From Inonotus obliquus (Eukaryota; Basidiomycota; Agaricomycetes; Hymenochaetales; Hymenochaetaceae), in contig JAJHTX010000008.1 of assembly GCA_032164295.1 (NCBI GenBank), positions 806,001 to 870,000 on the forward strand: 64,000 bases of DNA, written 5' to 3'. Positions within the stretch are counted from its first letter, which is position 1, and each line of letters begins with the position of its first letter. This document shows positions 1 through 12,084 of this stretch, in pieces. The notes beneath the pieces are model-generated. The model ran no database searches and was not told the DNA's origin. It was given only the letters and a program-made list of their open reading frames with translations. A program made the translations under genes and the position numbers.

Positions 1-307
1 GGCCCGACGTATTTGAATAAATGTATATATAACCGTTTGTTCGTAGACTCCGTAGTCGTCGTCGTTGCGCCCGACGCTGTCCCGTCGACTGTGTACATTG
101 CTTGCGCCTGCGATAATTTCCGCGGCAATTGATTGGCTGGTGATTGAATAGAGTTCATTGGAACCCTTGAAAGTGGGCGTAATGTACGTGCCGTCTCCGA
201 TCCGAAATGGTACATACCCTCTCTTTTTTATGCTGACGATTCTTCTTCTATGATGTTGACGCTGACGTTCATGGTCACTTGATTGCACGGCGACGACGGT
301 GGTAACG
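1..307. other. upstream region of the Eos1-like gene; no gene assigned
   Basis: No convincing gene was found here. The stretch holds short interrupted frames on both strands. A coding-like frame that starts near 330 and runs to about 487 is discussed as a finding. The region may be promoter and 5' leader of the following gene or the tail of an unseen gene. Confidence 0.4.
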
Positions 308-2200
308 ATGCCAGCTTCGGCTTATTCTGACGGGGGGCGTTCAACGAGGTCTCAGACGACGAGGACGAGGAGCGCTTCGAGTCCATCTTCGCCCCCCACT
401 TCCTCATCTTCAGCGACATCGACGACGAAGAGAAAGGCATCATCGAGCTTGAGCTGGTCATCGTTCACCAATCAGACCAGCTCTAATAGTGTTTACACTA
501 CTACGACTGGTAGCCATCCTCCCGGTACCTGTCCCTCAAGTCCGAGAATCACGAGTCGTCGCACTACATCAACAACACCAAAGCCGAGCCGGAGTCAAAC
601 TTCATCTTCAAGATCTTTCAACTCGACACGTCAGTCTCTTACAGATCCTACCTTTGTTTTAACACCCATCGCGCCTCCGTCTTCGCCTGTGACGCCGAGA
701 AGTCCTGTTCGCGTACCCCTCAACTTGGCGATGACCATGTCTGCTTCTGGGAGTAATGGCGGTAGAGGTGAGGGATGGGATAGTGAAAGACCACGACGTG
801 CGGCCTCTTCTCCGCAGCTTGTACGTCCTATTATGCGTTCGAGGAGTGATTCGGCGAGTTCGTCGGATGCATTGACGGCTACGGAGGAGAATTATGCGCG
901 GTTTCGTGGTGGGAATGCGAATGGTCCAAGGTCTAGTTATGTTCATGGGTATCCAAATGGGTATGGATATGGCCTTGGGCATTCGCAAGCGCGTATAGCA
1001 CCTTCGGCTTCTGCGACCCGCTTTCCAACTCCGTATCCGCCGTCATGGACGTTTGCTGCTCAACCCGTATCACCTACTAGCGCAGACTCGTCAGAAGCTG
1101 CTACAAGTCCGAGTGACGAAGCTTCGCTTGATGAAGAAGAAGATAGTGATGAGATGGAGAGGGAGGAAGAGTTGATTTTCGTATCGTCGAGAGCTTCTTC
1201 GTCGACGAGTCTGAGTTCACATATGAGGAATCGGAGAGGGAGGAAGAAGGAGATTGTTAATGAGAGGGAAGGGTTGTTGGGACAGGGACACGCACAGGGA
1301 CAGAGGGTCGTTACGACCGCGAGGGGACAACCATGCGCGGGTGAAACGGAGACGGAGTTGGATGAATTAGTGCGTTTTTCTCTTTGCGTTGACTTCGTGC
1401 GCATATATTCAGGTGCTGACGATAGTGTTGATAATATAGCCCATTCGATTACCTACCTCACGGAATGTGGATTCAAGACCTGTGGTACCTCTACTCATTG
1501 ATATTCTCGTTCCGTTCCTCTTTCAAGTAACGCGATTTTTGTCGATCGTTCCTGCAACTGTTGGGATCCTGTATAATACGTATCGCGTTTTTCATCCGCC
1601 TCCGGTGTCTATGACGGGTGGTGTGAGGATCTCAAGTGTCGATTATATTGTCTGTGCTTTTTGGGTGCGTTCAACGTTGTTAGCATTCATTTACACATTC
1701 ACAGTGATGGGATTTTGAATTCACAGGCTATCCTTACTGGCTTTCAATGTTTATTCTTAACGACGGGGTTATTATCTCGTTGGAAAGCATACTATACCAC
1801 CATCTCAACTCTCATTCGGCTCGTGGCTCTTCAATGTATATGCTGGCCCGCAACTCATTTCACACTCGTATTCTTCGACCACACACGAAGACCCGTAGCG
1901 TGTTGGGCGTTAATCGGTACGACGACGTGTCTTTCGAGGAGTGTACAACTTTGGGTTACTAGTAACCTATACATGCCCGTCAACTCTGCTACAAATGGTA
2001 TCAGAAGCGAGGGCGGAAATTTGCCTGGGTTGGGTATGGGTATGAGTGGTGGGTCGAAGGTTTTAAGGTCCGAGGGGAGGTTAGGACCGAGAAGGTGGGA
2101 CTGGGCGGAAGTGTTGGTGAAGTGTGCTGTTCCTGCCGGGATTTTATATTTTGTCACTGCTTGGGCGATGATTTTGAAGCAGGAGTTGGAGGCGAGGTGA
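308..2200 (+). CDS. EOS1: Eos1-like N-glycosylation protein (ER multi-pass membrane protein)
   Basis: Three exons are inferred: 308-1369, 1440-1664 and 1727-2200, with phase-0 GT..AG introns of 70 and 62 bp. The product is about 586 residues. The N-terminal 350 residues are Ser/Pro-rich and disordered, with an acidic run near residue 280. The C-terminal 230 residues form a membrane domain with hydrophobic blocks and conserved-looking stretches such as RFLSIVPATVGILYNTY, LTTGLLSRWKAYYTTIST, LVALQCICWPATHF and LSRSVQLWVTSN. From memory these resemble the fungal Eos1 family, ER proteins affecting N-glycosylation and stress tolerance. The frame continues through both splices, which supports the model. 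The start is uncertain: 308 is the first ATG in the open frame, and ATGs near 731-737 are alternatives. The overlapping frame at 330-487 is coding-like too, so the true N terminus may begin later. Confidence 0.62.
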
Positions 2201-2550
2201 AGATACATGATATCGTAGAAAGTATGGGCTTATCTACTGTGCATTACGAGACTTCTACTTATTCTCAATAATCTGACCTGGACGTCGGCAACGTAGGGTG
2301 CGTGTATGTACAGTCCAATGCGAACTTGAAGGGAGTCCTCAAACTCTGCTGGGAATGACCTTTCGTGTGCTTTGCTCACTCCTTGAATGCATACATAGTT
2401 TGATTTGCGAATGCGACATACATGGATCATCATGTGACTGCGTTGCACAGTCGCCACATTGCCACATAGGTTTCTCCTTTGCTCCTAGGCCTCCTTTCTT
2501 TTAAATAGACCGCAAGTGGTCAACCACCCACCTGCAGTACTTTCGGCGAA
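2201..2550. other. intergenic, no gene seen
   Basis: This holds the 3' flank of the Eos1-like gene and the promoter of the next small gene. An AT-rich patch, ttttaaatag near 2500, about 50 bases before the next ATG, could act as a TATA-like element. Nothing else is supported. Confidence 0.4.
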
Positions 2551-2943
2551 ATGTCGCAACCAGATGGTTATCATTTGCTTACAACATACAATAAACTGAA
2601 AGCTGACGGAGACAAGAATAATGAAATACCAGACGATATTCGTAGCTACCTTTCAGGCATGTCGTTCACGTATACTCCCTACTTTATCGATCCACTCAAC
2701 TTTTCTATTCTTGGCCAGCACACGGAGGGTCAAATATTAGTGTGTATATTCGTTTTGAAGACTATGGTCTCAAGTTCAAAGCAGAGAGTAAACTTTAACT
2801 CCTATTACTATTCTGGAATAGATATTCATTATTATTGCCTAATAGTGACCAGATCTGATGGTTCTACCCTCACAGCTGAAGCGACAGGTCACTTAGGTCG
2901 CTCCAAAGCTATGTCTGATGTTATAAAGAAAGCAGGCGAATAG
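2551..2943 (+). CDS. small hypothetical protein, possibly frameshifted
   Basis: An uninterrupted ATG-to-TAG frame of 130 codons gives a soluble, polar protein starting MSQPDGYHLLTTYNKLKADG, with no signal peptide or membrane segment. I do not recognise a family with certainty. The middle of the frame is odd. Around 2735-2795 another frame reads ISVYIRFEDYGLKFKAES, which looks more protein-like than the annotated frame, while both flanks look right in the annotated frame. No intron of normal size reconciles the two, so this may be a gene with two compensating indels, or a decayed copy. It lies between the Eos1-like and SigF/NTF2-like genes on the same strand. Confidence 0.35.
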   Translation: MSQPDGYHLLTTYNKLKADGDKNNEIPDDIRSYLSGMSFTYTPYFIDPLNFSILGQHTEGQILVCIFVLKTMVSSSKQRVNFNSYYYSGIDIHYYCLIVTRSDGSTLTAEATGHLGRSKAMSDVIKKAGE

Positions 2944-3233
2944 TACCGGTCCATCTGTACCCAACAAGCACTCGTCCATCCACACCTCCTCACCTCCTTC
3001 ACAACGACTGCTAGTATATGTATGGTGGTTAGACTACGAATAATATTTGTCCCTTTGAGATTTACTTTGTATGTATGTTGCTTGTGCGAATCGGACATGC
3101 GAATCAGTGGGATCGACGCCATCAATCCATCAAACCGTGTTGACATACATTGCGTCATACCCAGTCCTCCTCCTTGTCGTCCATCCTCACCTCCTTTACT
3201 CACCACCAACGACGCCCAACCCGACAGAAAACC

Positions 3234-4063
3234 ATGAATGACCCACAAAATGAAATCGCCCACGTCGTTAAATCTCTCACTCTCTCTCCATCAGCCTCCA
3301 AACAACATTCAGCAGTAAACAAGTATTTCGCTTCCAATGCTAGTTTCTTGCATCCGCTTTGCTCGGTTCATTCTGAACCAGGGAGCAGAGATAAGATAGC
3401 TGGGATATATGAGTGCGCTCTTTTTTTCGTCAGTCATGTCCAAGGTCGTTGATTGATTACAGGTGGTATAGGGATATGAGTCCCAATATCAGATTGGAAG
3501 TCGAATCTGTCGGTGCGTTTACCATCATCCCGGAGCCGTGAATCATAACACACATTCGCAATGATCGTCCATGCATGCATTCAGTATACGATGAAACGCA
3601 GAGCACCGCGTACCTCAATGTCGTGCAGACCTTCCACATGTTTATTAGTCCTTTCAAACCTACACCCGCTCGGTCAGTTGTATGCTCTCTCATCATCAAA
3701 GAACTTCTCACCTAAACCATGAACAGGCTTCTCGTAAAAGCAATCCTACGGAAGAACGAGCAAGACGGAAAGTACTACATAATCCGACAGGAAGATTATT
3801 ACCAACCCGAGGTAACTGAAACTCTTCGTTCAGCATCTGCAGTAGCACTTATCCTCTCTCCTCCTTTCACCAAGGAAATCCTGCATCTCATCCTACCCTT
3901 CCTCGCTTCTCCTCTCACCTACCTCAAACGACTCACAGGAAGTGCATGTGGAGTTAATGCCGTAGCTTTTGCATACGCTCGCGATCTCACTCATGCTGGA
4001 TTGGGCTTTCTTGGATTGAGGAGAAGCCAGGCCGTGATTAGTGACCATGTGCATCAAGACTAG
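3234..4063 (+). CDS. SigF-like NTF2-like domain protein
   Basis: Four exons are inferred: 3234-3412, 3463-3512, 3585-3672 and 3727-4063, with introns of 50, 72 and 54 bp and continuous frame, giving 217 residues. The start is the ATG that opens MNDPQNEIAHVVKSLTLSPS. Landmarks in order are a helical start, a YFASNASFLHPLC strand region, AGIYEWYRDMSPNIRLEVES across splice 1, then AYLNVVQTFHMFISPFKP and KYYIIRQEDYYQP. This order matches my memory of small fungal proteins with an NTF2/SnoaL-like fold (called SigF-like), whose biochemical role is not established. The C terminus is hydrophobic (near LILPFLASPL) and may sit at a membrane. A further 63-bp GT..AG segment (about 3814-3876) could be an in-frame intron, so two isoforms differing by 21 residues are possible. 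Confidence 0.7.
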
Positions 4064-4498
4064 GTTCTCGTCGAGAGAAGCGTAAAGTAATGCCGTCTCA
4101 TAATTGTCGAATCCCGTGTTTGTTCATATGTTTTGGACGGAGAATGTTTGGACGAATGTTATCATTGGGTTCTAGTTCTGTAATAATTAGTGATTATTGA
4201 GATACTCCTCGAGTGGACTTCTAGACGCAAGACGTCCTCTAGTCATAATTCTTTTTTCACTCTGGCCGATCACAATAAGGGAAAGGAAGAAAGGAAGAAC
4301 GGTGCCAATACCAACAACATTCTTTACAATTATTCCCGAGTCTTCAGTATTGCTCTTCAGTACACTGGCAGCATAACATCTTATGACTAGATATCGAAAA
4401 AACATCCATGATCATAAAAGCTACCGCATAACTTAAGCGAAAGCGAAGAATGTAAAGCATAGCCTACGGTCTTATAACCTCCTAGTACACATCCAATA
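4064..4498. other. intergenic, no gene seen
   Basis: This is AT-rich sequence with short frames on both strands that do not look coding. It probably contains the 3' ends of the flanking transcription units. Confidence 0.35.
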
Positions 4499-5053
4499 TT
4501 AATACCCACTGTGCGCAAAGTCTCCGACGGCGGCGCCCATATCATATTCCATAACCGAAGGAGCGTCCCGCAAATCCGAGAGCCGCGCTCGTCAACGTAG
4601 AACGTGCTGTGAGAACAAGAAGCGCATTAGCGGAGGTTCTAGCGTATCACCACGACCCGAAGACAAGGAACTCTCTCAAAGTGGGGTTTATGGTGGACCT
4701 GACTCTGGCAGAAAAACAACCTTGAAACCTGCAACCTACGATGCGAAACGCATATATTGAGGTTAACCAAGACGAAGATCAAAGTAGGAGTGGAATTTAT
4801 GCCGACCATATTAAGGGGGGTGCATATGAAATGGATTTGCAATCGCAATTTCTGGAGGAGGAAAGAATGGACTGAAGTAGGACGAGCCGCCGGCGACCCT
4901 GGTGAAGCACGATGGATAGCAAAATCCTATAGAATTGGTATGACGACAAGTTACACTGGTTGCACAGGACAACACGAGAACGACGATCCCAAACGAAATA
5001 AAAGACAAGAGGGCGACGGCGGTTGTTTCCTTCATTGCTTTACCATTGACCAT
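4499..5053 (-). CDS. candidate small multi-exon gene with N-terminal hydrophobic anchor
   Basis: This is tentative. On the minus strand an ATG at 5053 opens a protein-like start (MVNGKAMKETTAVALLSFIS, then a hydrophobic run ending VLVLSCAT), followed by a plausible GTGTAA donor. Some 400 bases downstream, a GC-rich patch after a TTCTCACAG acceptor has three overlapping open frames, one ending DMGAAVGDFAHSGY before the TAA at 4499-4501. The intermediate exons could not be traced, so the product is unknown. If real, it would be a short membrane-anchored or secreted protein transcribed away from the large gene at 5954. Confidence 0.2.
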
Positions 5054-5953
5054 TGTGTGCTAGTCGCCAGTCGCTTGTCGACGATACCCACTGTCTTTTC
5101 TCTACACTTTGTCGCTCTTTACTAGTGCTTTGATTACATAACACTCGTGCCGAGGACCGCCCACGTTGACCGGTGTACCTTTTATTTATAATATTTGACG
5201 TGAGTAATCGTTTCAGGTTTATTAAATTAGAATTCTGTTTTACTTCCATAAAAAGAAATTCAGTAGAAAATAGAATATTCTGATGATTTTGAACTAGGAT
5301 GGTTCATTCTTGTCTTTTTCTCTCTTGCAGTTGTTCTCCCTCCTCCCTCCCCTCTCCCAAGCCTAAATACACGAGGCAGAGTCGTGTATTCTCACCCATT
5401 TTTGGTTGTAGGTACAGGGAGACACGAGGCAGTCGCGTTGCATCCGCTCATCCACCCCGTGTTCGTTCCTCTGCCCCTCGTGCTCGTGCGTTCATCTTCC
5501 TATTCTATCTATCTATACACTTACAGGCACACCGTGTACTGACTCTTCCTGCCTTTCATGCCTTAAGGTCGTCCTCACTCCACATCCTGCACAAGCACTC
5601 CTTTGCGCTCACTTCCAGTGCTGCCAGTCCGCGTTCGTCCGTCTATTCGCGACGCCAACAGCTTTCACACTGCTAGTGTTAGTGCTAGTGTTTTGGTGCT
5701 AGTGCGAGCTGGGTCCCGCGAGCTGTGCTCCATCGCCTACCTGAACTGAAGACGCGCCGTGCCCCCCTTGCGTTTGACGTACGCATATCGCTAGCGATTT
5801 ACGGTCTTCTTCATTCATCGTTGCGCCGAACAAGCTATTTTCAGCATTAGCTTTTGTTTTCGGCTCCCTTACGCGACCACGCTCTTGGCAAAACATATCA
5901 CTAAGAAACAAAGAGGTTTTTCGGACAGGTTGCTATAACTGGTGCATGCGTGG
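5054..5953. other. pyrimidine-rich promoter/leader of the large membrane gene
   Basis: The plus strand carries long C/T-rich tracts (5310-5350 and 5480-5600), typical of basidiomycete core promoters and 5' leaders. Frames across it are low in sequence complexity and look non-coding. A long 5' UTR for the gene starting at 5954 is the simplest reading. Confidence 0.35.
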
Positions 5954-8900
5954 ATGATGTTTCGAAAATCTCGCGCTTCGTCTACACCAACCTCACCGAC
6001 GTCCCCGAGCACAGGTGCGGAAGCAAATAATGAAATATCGGATAGCTACGAGGTCGTACAAACTCCTTCCGGTTCGGAAGCAAATTCGCGCGACTCGTCG
6101 TCTGACGTGCCTGGGACTGGTGCCGGTGCTGCCGTCGGTGGTGCGTCAAGGAGACGTAGTCCGGGTGTAACACCGCCTCCACACGTTCGACAGGCATCGT
6201 CTCGTGATGATTGGTATCCGTCATGGCTTCCTCGTCGTCCACCACCTCCTGCGCCTGCATCAACAGTCCCCTCTGAGAGGGGTCACGGCAGTTCTCCCCT
6301 GCCACGTATGCCTTCATCCAACGCAGGAACGTCCCGCGGTCAGACCCGTCCAACAGCCCCTGGTGCTCACAGGATGACACCTAGTTACGATACGGGCTAT
6401 TCGGGATATACAGGTGAAAGTGGAGAATATGTTGACATTGGCGAGTACGAACTTGATCCGGCGCTTGCGGAGAGTGAGGGCACGGAAGAACGTGTCGGGA
6501 TTGGCAGGCGCCAGACGCCTCGCTCCGTACGTATCATCTCGGAAGCAACCGCTGCGGCACAATCATCGCGTCGACACTCCAGACATTCACGTCGGCAATC
6601 CAGCGGTGCTCAGCAAGTACGCTCTCGTAAGGAAGGTCGAGCTGGTCATGTACACGGTTCAGGTCCAAAGCCATGGTGGAGAGGCACCGTATCAACCCCA
6701 CTCACTCCAACCGTCGTCGCGCCCTCTCCGTTCCCAGGTGGACTAGGTGCAACAAAAACCGAAGCACCTCCCGCACGTACTCCAGTTCCTCAACATATGC
6801 GTACTTATCTACCAACTCCCGGCATGTCTACTTCGGTTCCGTTTCCCACAACCCCTCTTACGTCGCTCCGCCCGCGTTTTCGAGCTCCTGGTCTCGATTT
6901 AGGATTCTTAGCTCCTCAGAGTGCATTGAAAAGACTGCTGTTTATCTTATGGCCCGTCTGGGTTTACGGCCTTGTCGTGCTTCAGTCATTTCTCGATCTG
7001 AACGCTATTTATTGTCTCGTTCAGTGCGTTCTTTCGTCCAACTTTCGTTTAACGTAAATGCTAACTTTGTATGATCGTAGGCTGGCACTTCATCCGACTC
7101 CTGCGACGCCTCCGTCCGCTTCATCTAACAACTCCAACCCGAGCTCGAGCAGGAACTGGGCTCTCGGTGCATCCATATACGGCGTCTGTTGGTTATTCTG
7201 GATACTCGGCATCGTTATCCTATACGAATTGGTCTACTGCTGGTGGAGGCGCTGGCGATGCAGTACGTCCCATTTTGCTCTTCTATTCATGTATCAGATC
7301 TATTCCTGTGTATATGCGGTAACTTTAAAGTTTCTGTTCAATTTTCTATGCTCGCGTGGTTTTCATTTTATGTTTAAAGCTACTGTCATTCGTCGATCCC
7401 TTCGCGAAGTCTATTTGTCCGTTACTCCTATCCGTCCTTCATACATAACCGAGTGTGTTTATTTTTGATTCGATTCAGTTCTTCGCTTATTGGTGTGAAC
7501 TGATGTACTGACTTTCAACCTTCATTTTCAGGACGCCCTCTCATGATCCCGCTCTACCACTCAGCACCAGCGTTCAACCTCGTATGCATGACGTCCTACG
7601 AAAACTTCTGTTTCTTCCAATACATTCGTTCCTCCGCGCGCCCTCGACTTCCACGGTTGTTAAGGGCCTGCGGTTCCTCGTCCTCCGGGTCAACTATCCC
7701 GTCGAGAGCAGTGACACCGAGCGTCATGTCCACCGGGGAGCCAAGGGAATCTCAGCAGCAAGAGAGGGAACCAGTTAGTCCTACGAGTGCCGAGGGAAAA
7801 GAGAACATGCCAATTGTCCCTTCGACGTCTATACGGAATCCGTCCATTGAGCCGATGTCGTCGTTAGCGTCGTGGGGTGATTGGTTTGCCGAGACTTGTT
7901 TCTTCTATGGACAGAATTTGCCTACAATTGCGCTCCTGCTTCCGCGAGCAGCTCTGTGTATCGCTATACTTTTGGCGTATACTTCCGCGCAACCTGAGGA
8001 TAGGGCATTGGCAGCATTGGGTCTTATGAGACGGGATCAGACGTTCTTCGATTCCGATGGTTCCCTATCTGGATACGCACGAGGTGTCTTGCTGACGAAT
8101 GTCGCATGGGCAGGTTGGCGAGTCCTTGTCCTCTTGATCAGCTGGATCGGACTATGGTCGATGAGTGGTCAACTATGCGCAGGTGTATGCGGTCCGCGGT
8201 TCAGTTGGGAAGAACCAGAGGAGAGACCAGGTTTCTTGAAGGGCATGGACGAAGAGCAGTTCGAAGAGGCTCATGGTGTGATGTCAACTTGGAATTGGAG
8301 GCAGTGCACGCGCATACGGATATACGATGCGTACGATTTATGTCTCTTCCTACCACCATTGTCCAAGCGGGCTGCGGAGAAGGCGCGAGAAACGTCTGGT
8401 GAGAAGTCGGTGCAGAGGGTAGGAGGAGAAATGGATGAAGATGAGGAGAATGCGGTGTTAGATAGGGTGCTTGCAGCAGCTGGACTTCCACCAGTTCCTC
8501 CTCCCGCACGTCGAGGTGTACTTCGGGAAGGCCTGTTCGATACGCCACCGGAGCTGAGGAGAGAGTTGTCTGACGAAGGTGGAGTTCGGGCGATCACTGT
8601 CAGTTCCCCGAAACCCGCTACGAGGGAGGGATCGAGCGCGTCAAGTAGGGAACGTCCGCCGTCGAATATGAAGCCTTATCCCTTCACGACGTACCCTGCT
8701 CGACAAGGTTCACAGGATATGGGAACTTCATCTCAGGAAAGGATACCTTTCCCTCCAAGTCCTCGAACGAGCAAGCACAGTGACAGGGAAGGAACCGAGC
8801 AAGATACAAGGGGTGAGGAAGCAGAAGATGAGGAAGAAGAGGAAGATTATGATAATGAGGGTTATGACGAGTTTGGGTTGAGTATCGAAGAGCCATCGTC

Positions 8901-10533
8901 TGGTCGAAATTCTGCGTCGATGAGTAGTCTGGGTCAACAAGTTCCAAGTCGATTCCCATTCCAGTTCCGACATATCTCAAGACGTTCGAGAGGAGGTCGT
9001 TCATCTGCTGGCACACATCAATCAAGGAGTACATCTAACAAGACGAGCTCAGCGTCCTACGGAGCGAGTCAACAATCACGAACGGGGAGCTCATCGGATA
9101 GGCGAGTAAGCCAACACTCGGATAGTCCATGGAGTCAAGGACACGGAAGTGCAGGTGTAGCACGATCACCTACAAGTCCACGCGAAGTTGGGACTACCGA
9201 GAGTTCAAGTTACGGTTCACCGATAAGTGGTCGACTCGGAGGTGCACCCAGTCCTATCCCAATGCCACCACGTTCCGCTCAAAAGAATCGACGACAACGA
9301 GCGAGTTTACCGACTGTACCTGTCTCAGCGATCCCCGCTGCTTACTCAGGTGTCCGAGATCGATCAAGGACGCTGAGCGGAGCACAACCTTCTCCAGCTC
9401 TTAACCTCAGTCCACATCCTCAATACGAGAGTAGTGGCGACGAGGAAGAAGAACATCACATCAGAGGGACAGCAGCTGAATTTGGTATGCTTACGGATCC
9501 AGAAGCAGATGGGAGTCAAGAAGAGGCGGAACGAGAGGATAGCGTAGGATTACTCTCAGGTGGCCCATCACCTCGTTCATCTCTTGGTGCTTTGCGAAGT
9601 AGGAGTAACATCTCCCTAACAAACCTCAACCTCGGTATCCCACATACACGACGAAGTAGACACAGCTCAGCGTCTTCAGCTAGCCATAGTCGGAGTAGTC
9701 GAGGATCACGTTCCGCTTCTCTGTCAGGTTCAGGTTCTCAAGGAGGTACTTCAGCGAGGTCCAGGAGTATATCCATCCAAGCACGATCACGCGCTCAATC
9801 GTTAATCCAAGGTCTAACAACAGCCAGTCGATCAAACATCAGCTTTGAGATGGTTCCTAGCGCAGGTCAGGGTATACGTTCCCGAGCAAGTTCATTGGCG
9901 GCCCTTTCAGAAGTCCCCTCCGTCCATCGTCCATCAACAGAGTCCGAATCATTCTCTGCTTCCGGTAGATCAAACTTGGTGTCTCCAACGCAAAATCTGA
10001 CGAACCCTGAGGATTATACGTTTGGAAGACCTATTAGGTTAAGAGTTGATTCGGGAACTGGGACAGAATCGTCTTCTAGGAGAGATTCGAGGGTGGGTAA
10101 GGCAGTGATAAATGCAGCGGCTGAGGCGACTGAGGTGGGGCGGGCCCTTCGGGAAGCACCTTCTCGAGGTTCAGGTCTTGCACCTTCTGAACGTTCTCAA
10201 CAATCCGTTCAACCACTTCTTCCTCCTCCACCTTCATCTGGTCCATCCTCCGCCTCCACCTCCGCTCCCTTACCACCATCTCAGTCTCTACCAATCCCAA
10301 CTACGTCTCCTCGACCCGTTCATCAACCTCCTCCATCATTCATAAGTTCCGCTCCTGAATCGTTTATCACGCAGCCTACGACTCAGGAAGGTTCATCTTC
10401 CGACAACCACGGTCATGGAGAAGGTGGGGGAAGGGGAGTGTTATCTTCTAGTATTGATACAATGGGAACGATGACGTATGAACCTAGACATGTCGTTCAT
10501 GGTCAACAAGCTAGTGAATATCGACCTGCTTAG
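5954..10533 (+). CDS. very large Ser-rich multi-pass membrane protein, unknown function
   Basis: Three exons are inferred: 5954-7023, 7081-7262 and 7532-10533, giving about 1,415 residues. The start is the first ATG of the frame; the frame upstream opens only with GTG. The N-terminal 310 residues are Ser/Pro/Arg-rich. Four hydrophobic segments follow: LLFILWPVWVYGLVVLQSFL at the end of exon 1, YGVCWLFWILGIVILYELVY in exon 2, and two in exon 3 (IALLLPRAALCIAILLAY and WAGWRVLVLLISWIGLW). The remaining 800 residues are low-complexity Ser/Arg/Pro/Glu sequence with many possible phosphorylation sites and one acidic block near 8815-8870. I do not recognise the family. The 269-bp gap before exon 3 is long for this genome and may hide a small exon, and the first 230 bases of exon 3 read convincingly in another frame too. 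Confidence 0.6.
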
Positions 10534-11628
10534 GGTTTTAGGACGCTCGACCTCTATCTCCACCTGGAGATTGTTATCTTGTTACTCTGGTTTTTGTTTT
10601 TGTTTTCTTGTTGATGTGGTCTATCGAATATCGAAAAGTTGTTCATGTCAATGTCTTCCTCTCTCCTCGTCTTACCTCCTGTGATATTACGATCTTCTAA
10701 CGACGTATCTACGTGCCTCTTACGGACTATCTCTTCATCTCTACCCCCTTCTTCCTATCCCGTCTTTCTCGTCTTCAACTCATCCCGTTCCGATAATGTC
10801 CACCTTTATCTGTCACATCATCATTTCTTGTCCTTGTTACATATCGATGTATTTTACTTTACTTCTGACCTTCACACTAGTATCTTGTTTGGGTTTGGTA
10901 TTCGTGGCTTCATTCTTCATTCTTCATCTTGGTCCTTCTACCCGTTTTCCCCACCTTTTTTCACAATCCACATTTCACAATTCCACATCACCCATCACCG
11001 TTGTTCATATATATACGTGCATCTATATACTTCATACATACGTACTTGTAGACAAACCACCTTTTGTCTTGTCTTTTTTGTATTTTTCATTGTTACATTA
11101 TTTCAAATTTCGTCATTTCGCTCTTCCGCCTCCCTTTCTTCCTCCCCTTCTTACCTTCAACCCTTGCTCACATTGCTCAACATTAATGACCACTTTCTAC
11201 CTCCCGACGCGATACATAATGATCAACACATAATGACGTTTCTCATTTCTCTCACCGTTCACCCGTACCATGTCTATGTTTTCTTTTTGTTATCAGATGG
11301 AGACGGAGATGGAGTACGAATCCGAAAAAAGCACAAATACATAAACCGAATTTTGTCTTTTCTTGATCATGTTCGCTCAAACTCGATGTGAAGGACCTGG
11401 ATGCATTCTAGTGTGGCGTCCATTCTACTGATGCATGATGCCAATCGTAACGAGAGCACTTTGCTACCCTACAAGTCATATGTTTGCATGTACATTTGCA
11501 TTCTGGGGGACCCCAGTTTGCTTCTGTCTCTGAGATGATAAATAGCTGCTCATCTTGACGAACGACCAAGCATAATTATTCACTGACACAGAGTCACTCG
11601 ACTTCCCTAAGCACTCGCAATATCAATC
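10534..11628. other. T/C-rich 3' region, no gene supported
   Basis: The plus strand is strongly pyrimidine-biased. It carries a long open frame (10639-11391) of Ser, Phe and Leu repeats, which I read as a by-product of composition and probably 3' UTR of the preceding gene. A TATA-like gataaatag lies near 11536, upstream of the next gene. Confidence 0.45.
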
Positions 11629-12084
11629 ATGTCCGGGTCAAGTTCCTCCAAGCCAGGCGACTGGTCAAAGCACTACAGGTCAGGCGACAAGGGCCTCCCC
11701 GATAATGTTCAGAATTTCTTTAATCGTAAGCTCTCCTTTCACCTTTATATACTTGCTCCTGATCTTTACAATGACTCGGATACCACCCTTTCGCATTTTC
11801 TGTCTGAGCAGATGGAAAGGCTGTAGAAATTGAAGTTCATCCTACACAATGGGTTGCGATTGGTAAGTACTGATTCCTTATGCAAGGAGTATGACACATG
11901 CTTACAGTAAGGAATCACAGCTAAGTTTGACAAAGGAACAAAAAGGATGTGCTACAGCACTGAGTCCGGAGACGATGCTATTAAGTGCCTCGCTGTCCTC
12001 CTTGTGAGTTTTTCAATGCTATACCAGCTAGCATTCATACCAAATATGTACCTCACGATCCCTTGACAGAATACATCCCGTTGA
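11629..12084 (+). CDS. small four-exon hypothetical protein (81 aa)
   Basis: The exons 11629-11725, 11812-11862, 11921-12003 and 12070-12084 join in frame to give 81 residues, from MSGSSSSKPGDWSKHYRSGD to a short last exon ending NTSR. Introns are 86, 58 and 66 bp with GTAAGC, GTAAGT and GTGAGT donors. The acceptor at 11920 is used rather than one 13 bases earlier, because the earlier one runs into a stop. The protein is soluble and polar with no signal peptide or membrane segment. The core HGKAVEIEVHPTQWVAI followed by a K/D-rich strand suggests a compact beta fold. The family is not recognised. It lies upstream of, and on the same strand as, the FMO gene. Confidence 0.5.

Noticed and set aside
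5299..5676. 125-codon frame upstream of the large membrane gene
   Set aside because: It has pyrimidine-tract composition with no domain and sits where a 5' leader is expected.
10639..11391. 250-codon plus-strand open frame rich in Ser, Phe and Leu
   Set aside because: The frame follows T/C-biased DNA, has no motif or splice pattern, and lies directly after a large gene; it is more likely 3' UTR.
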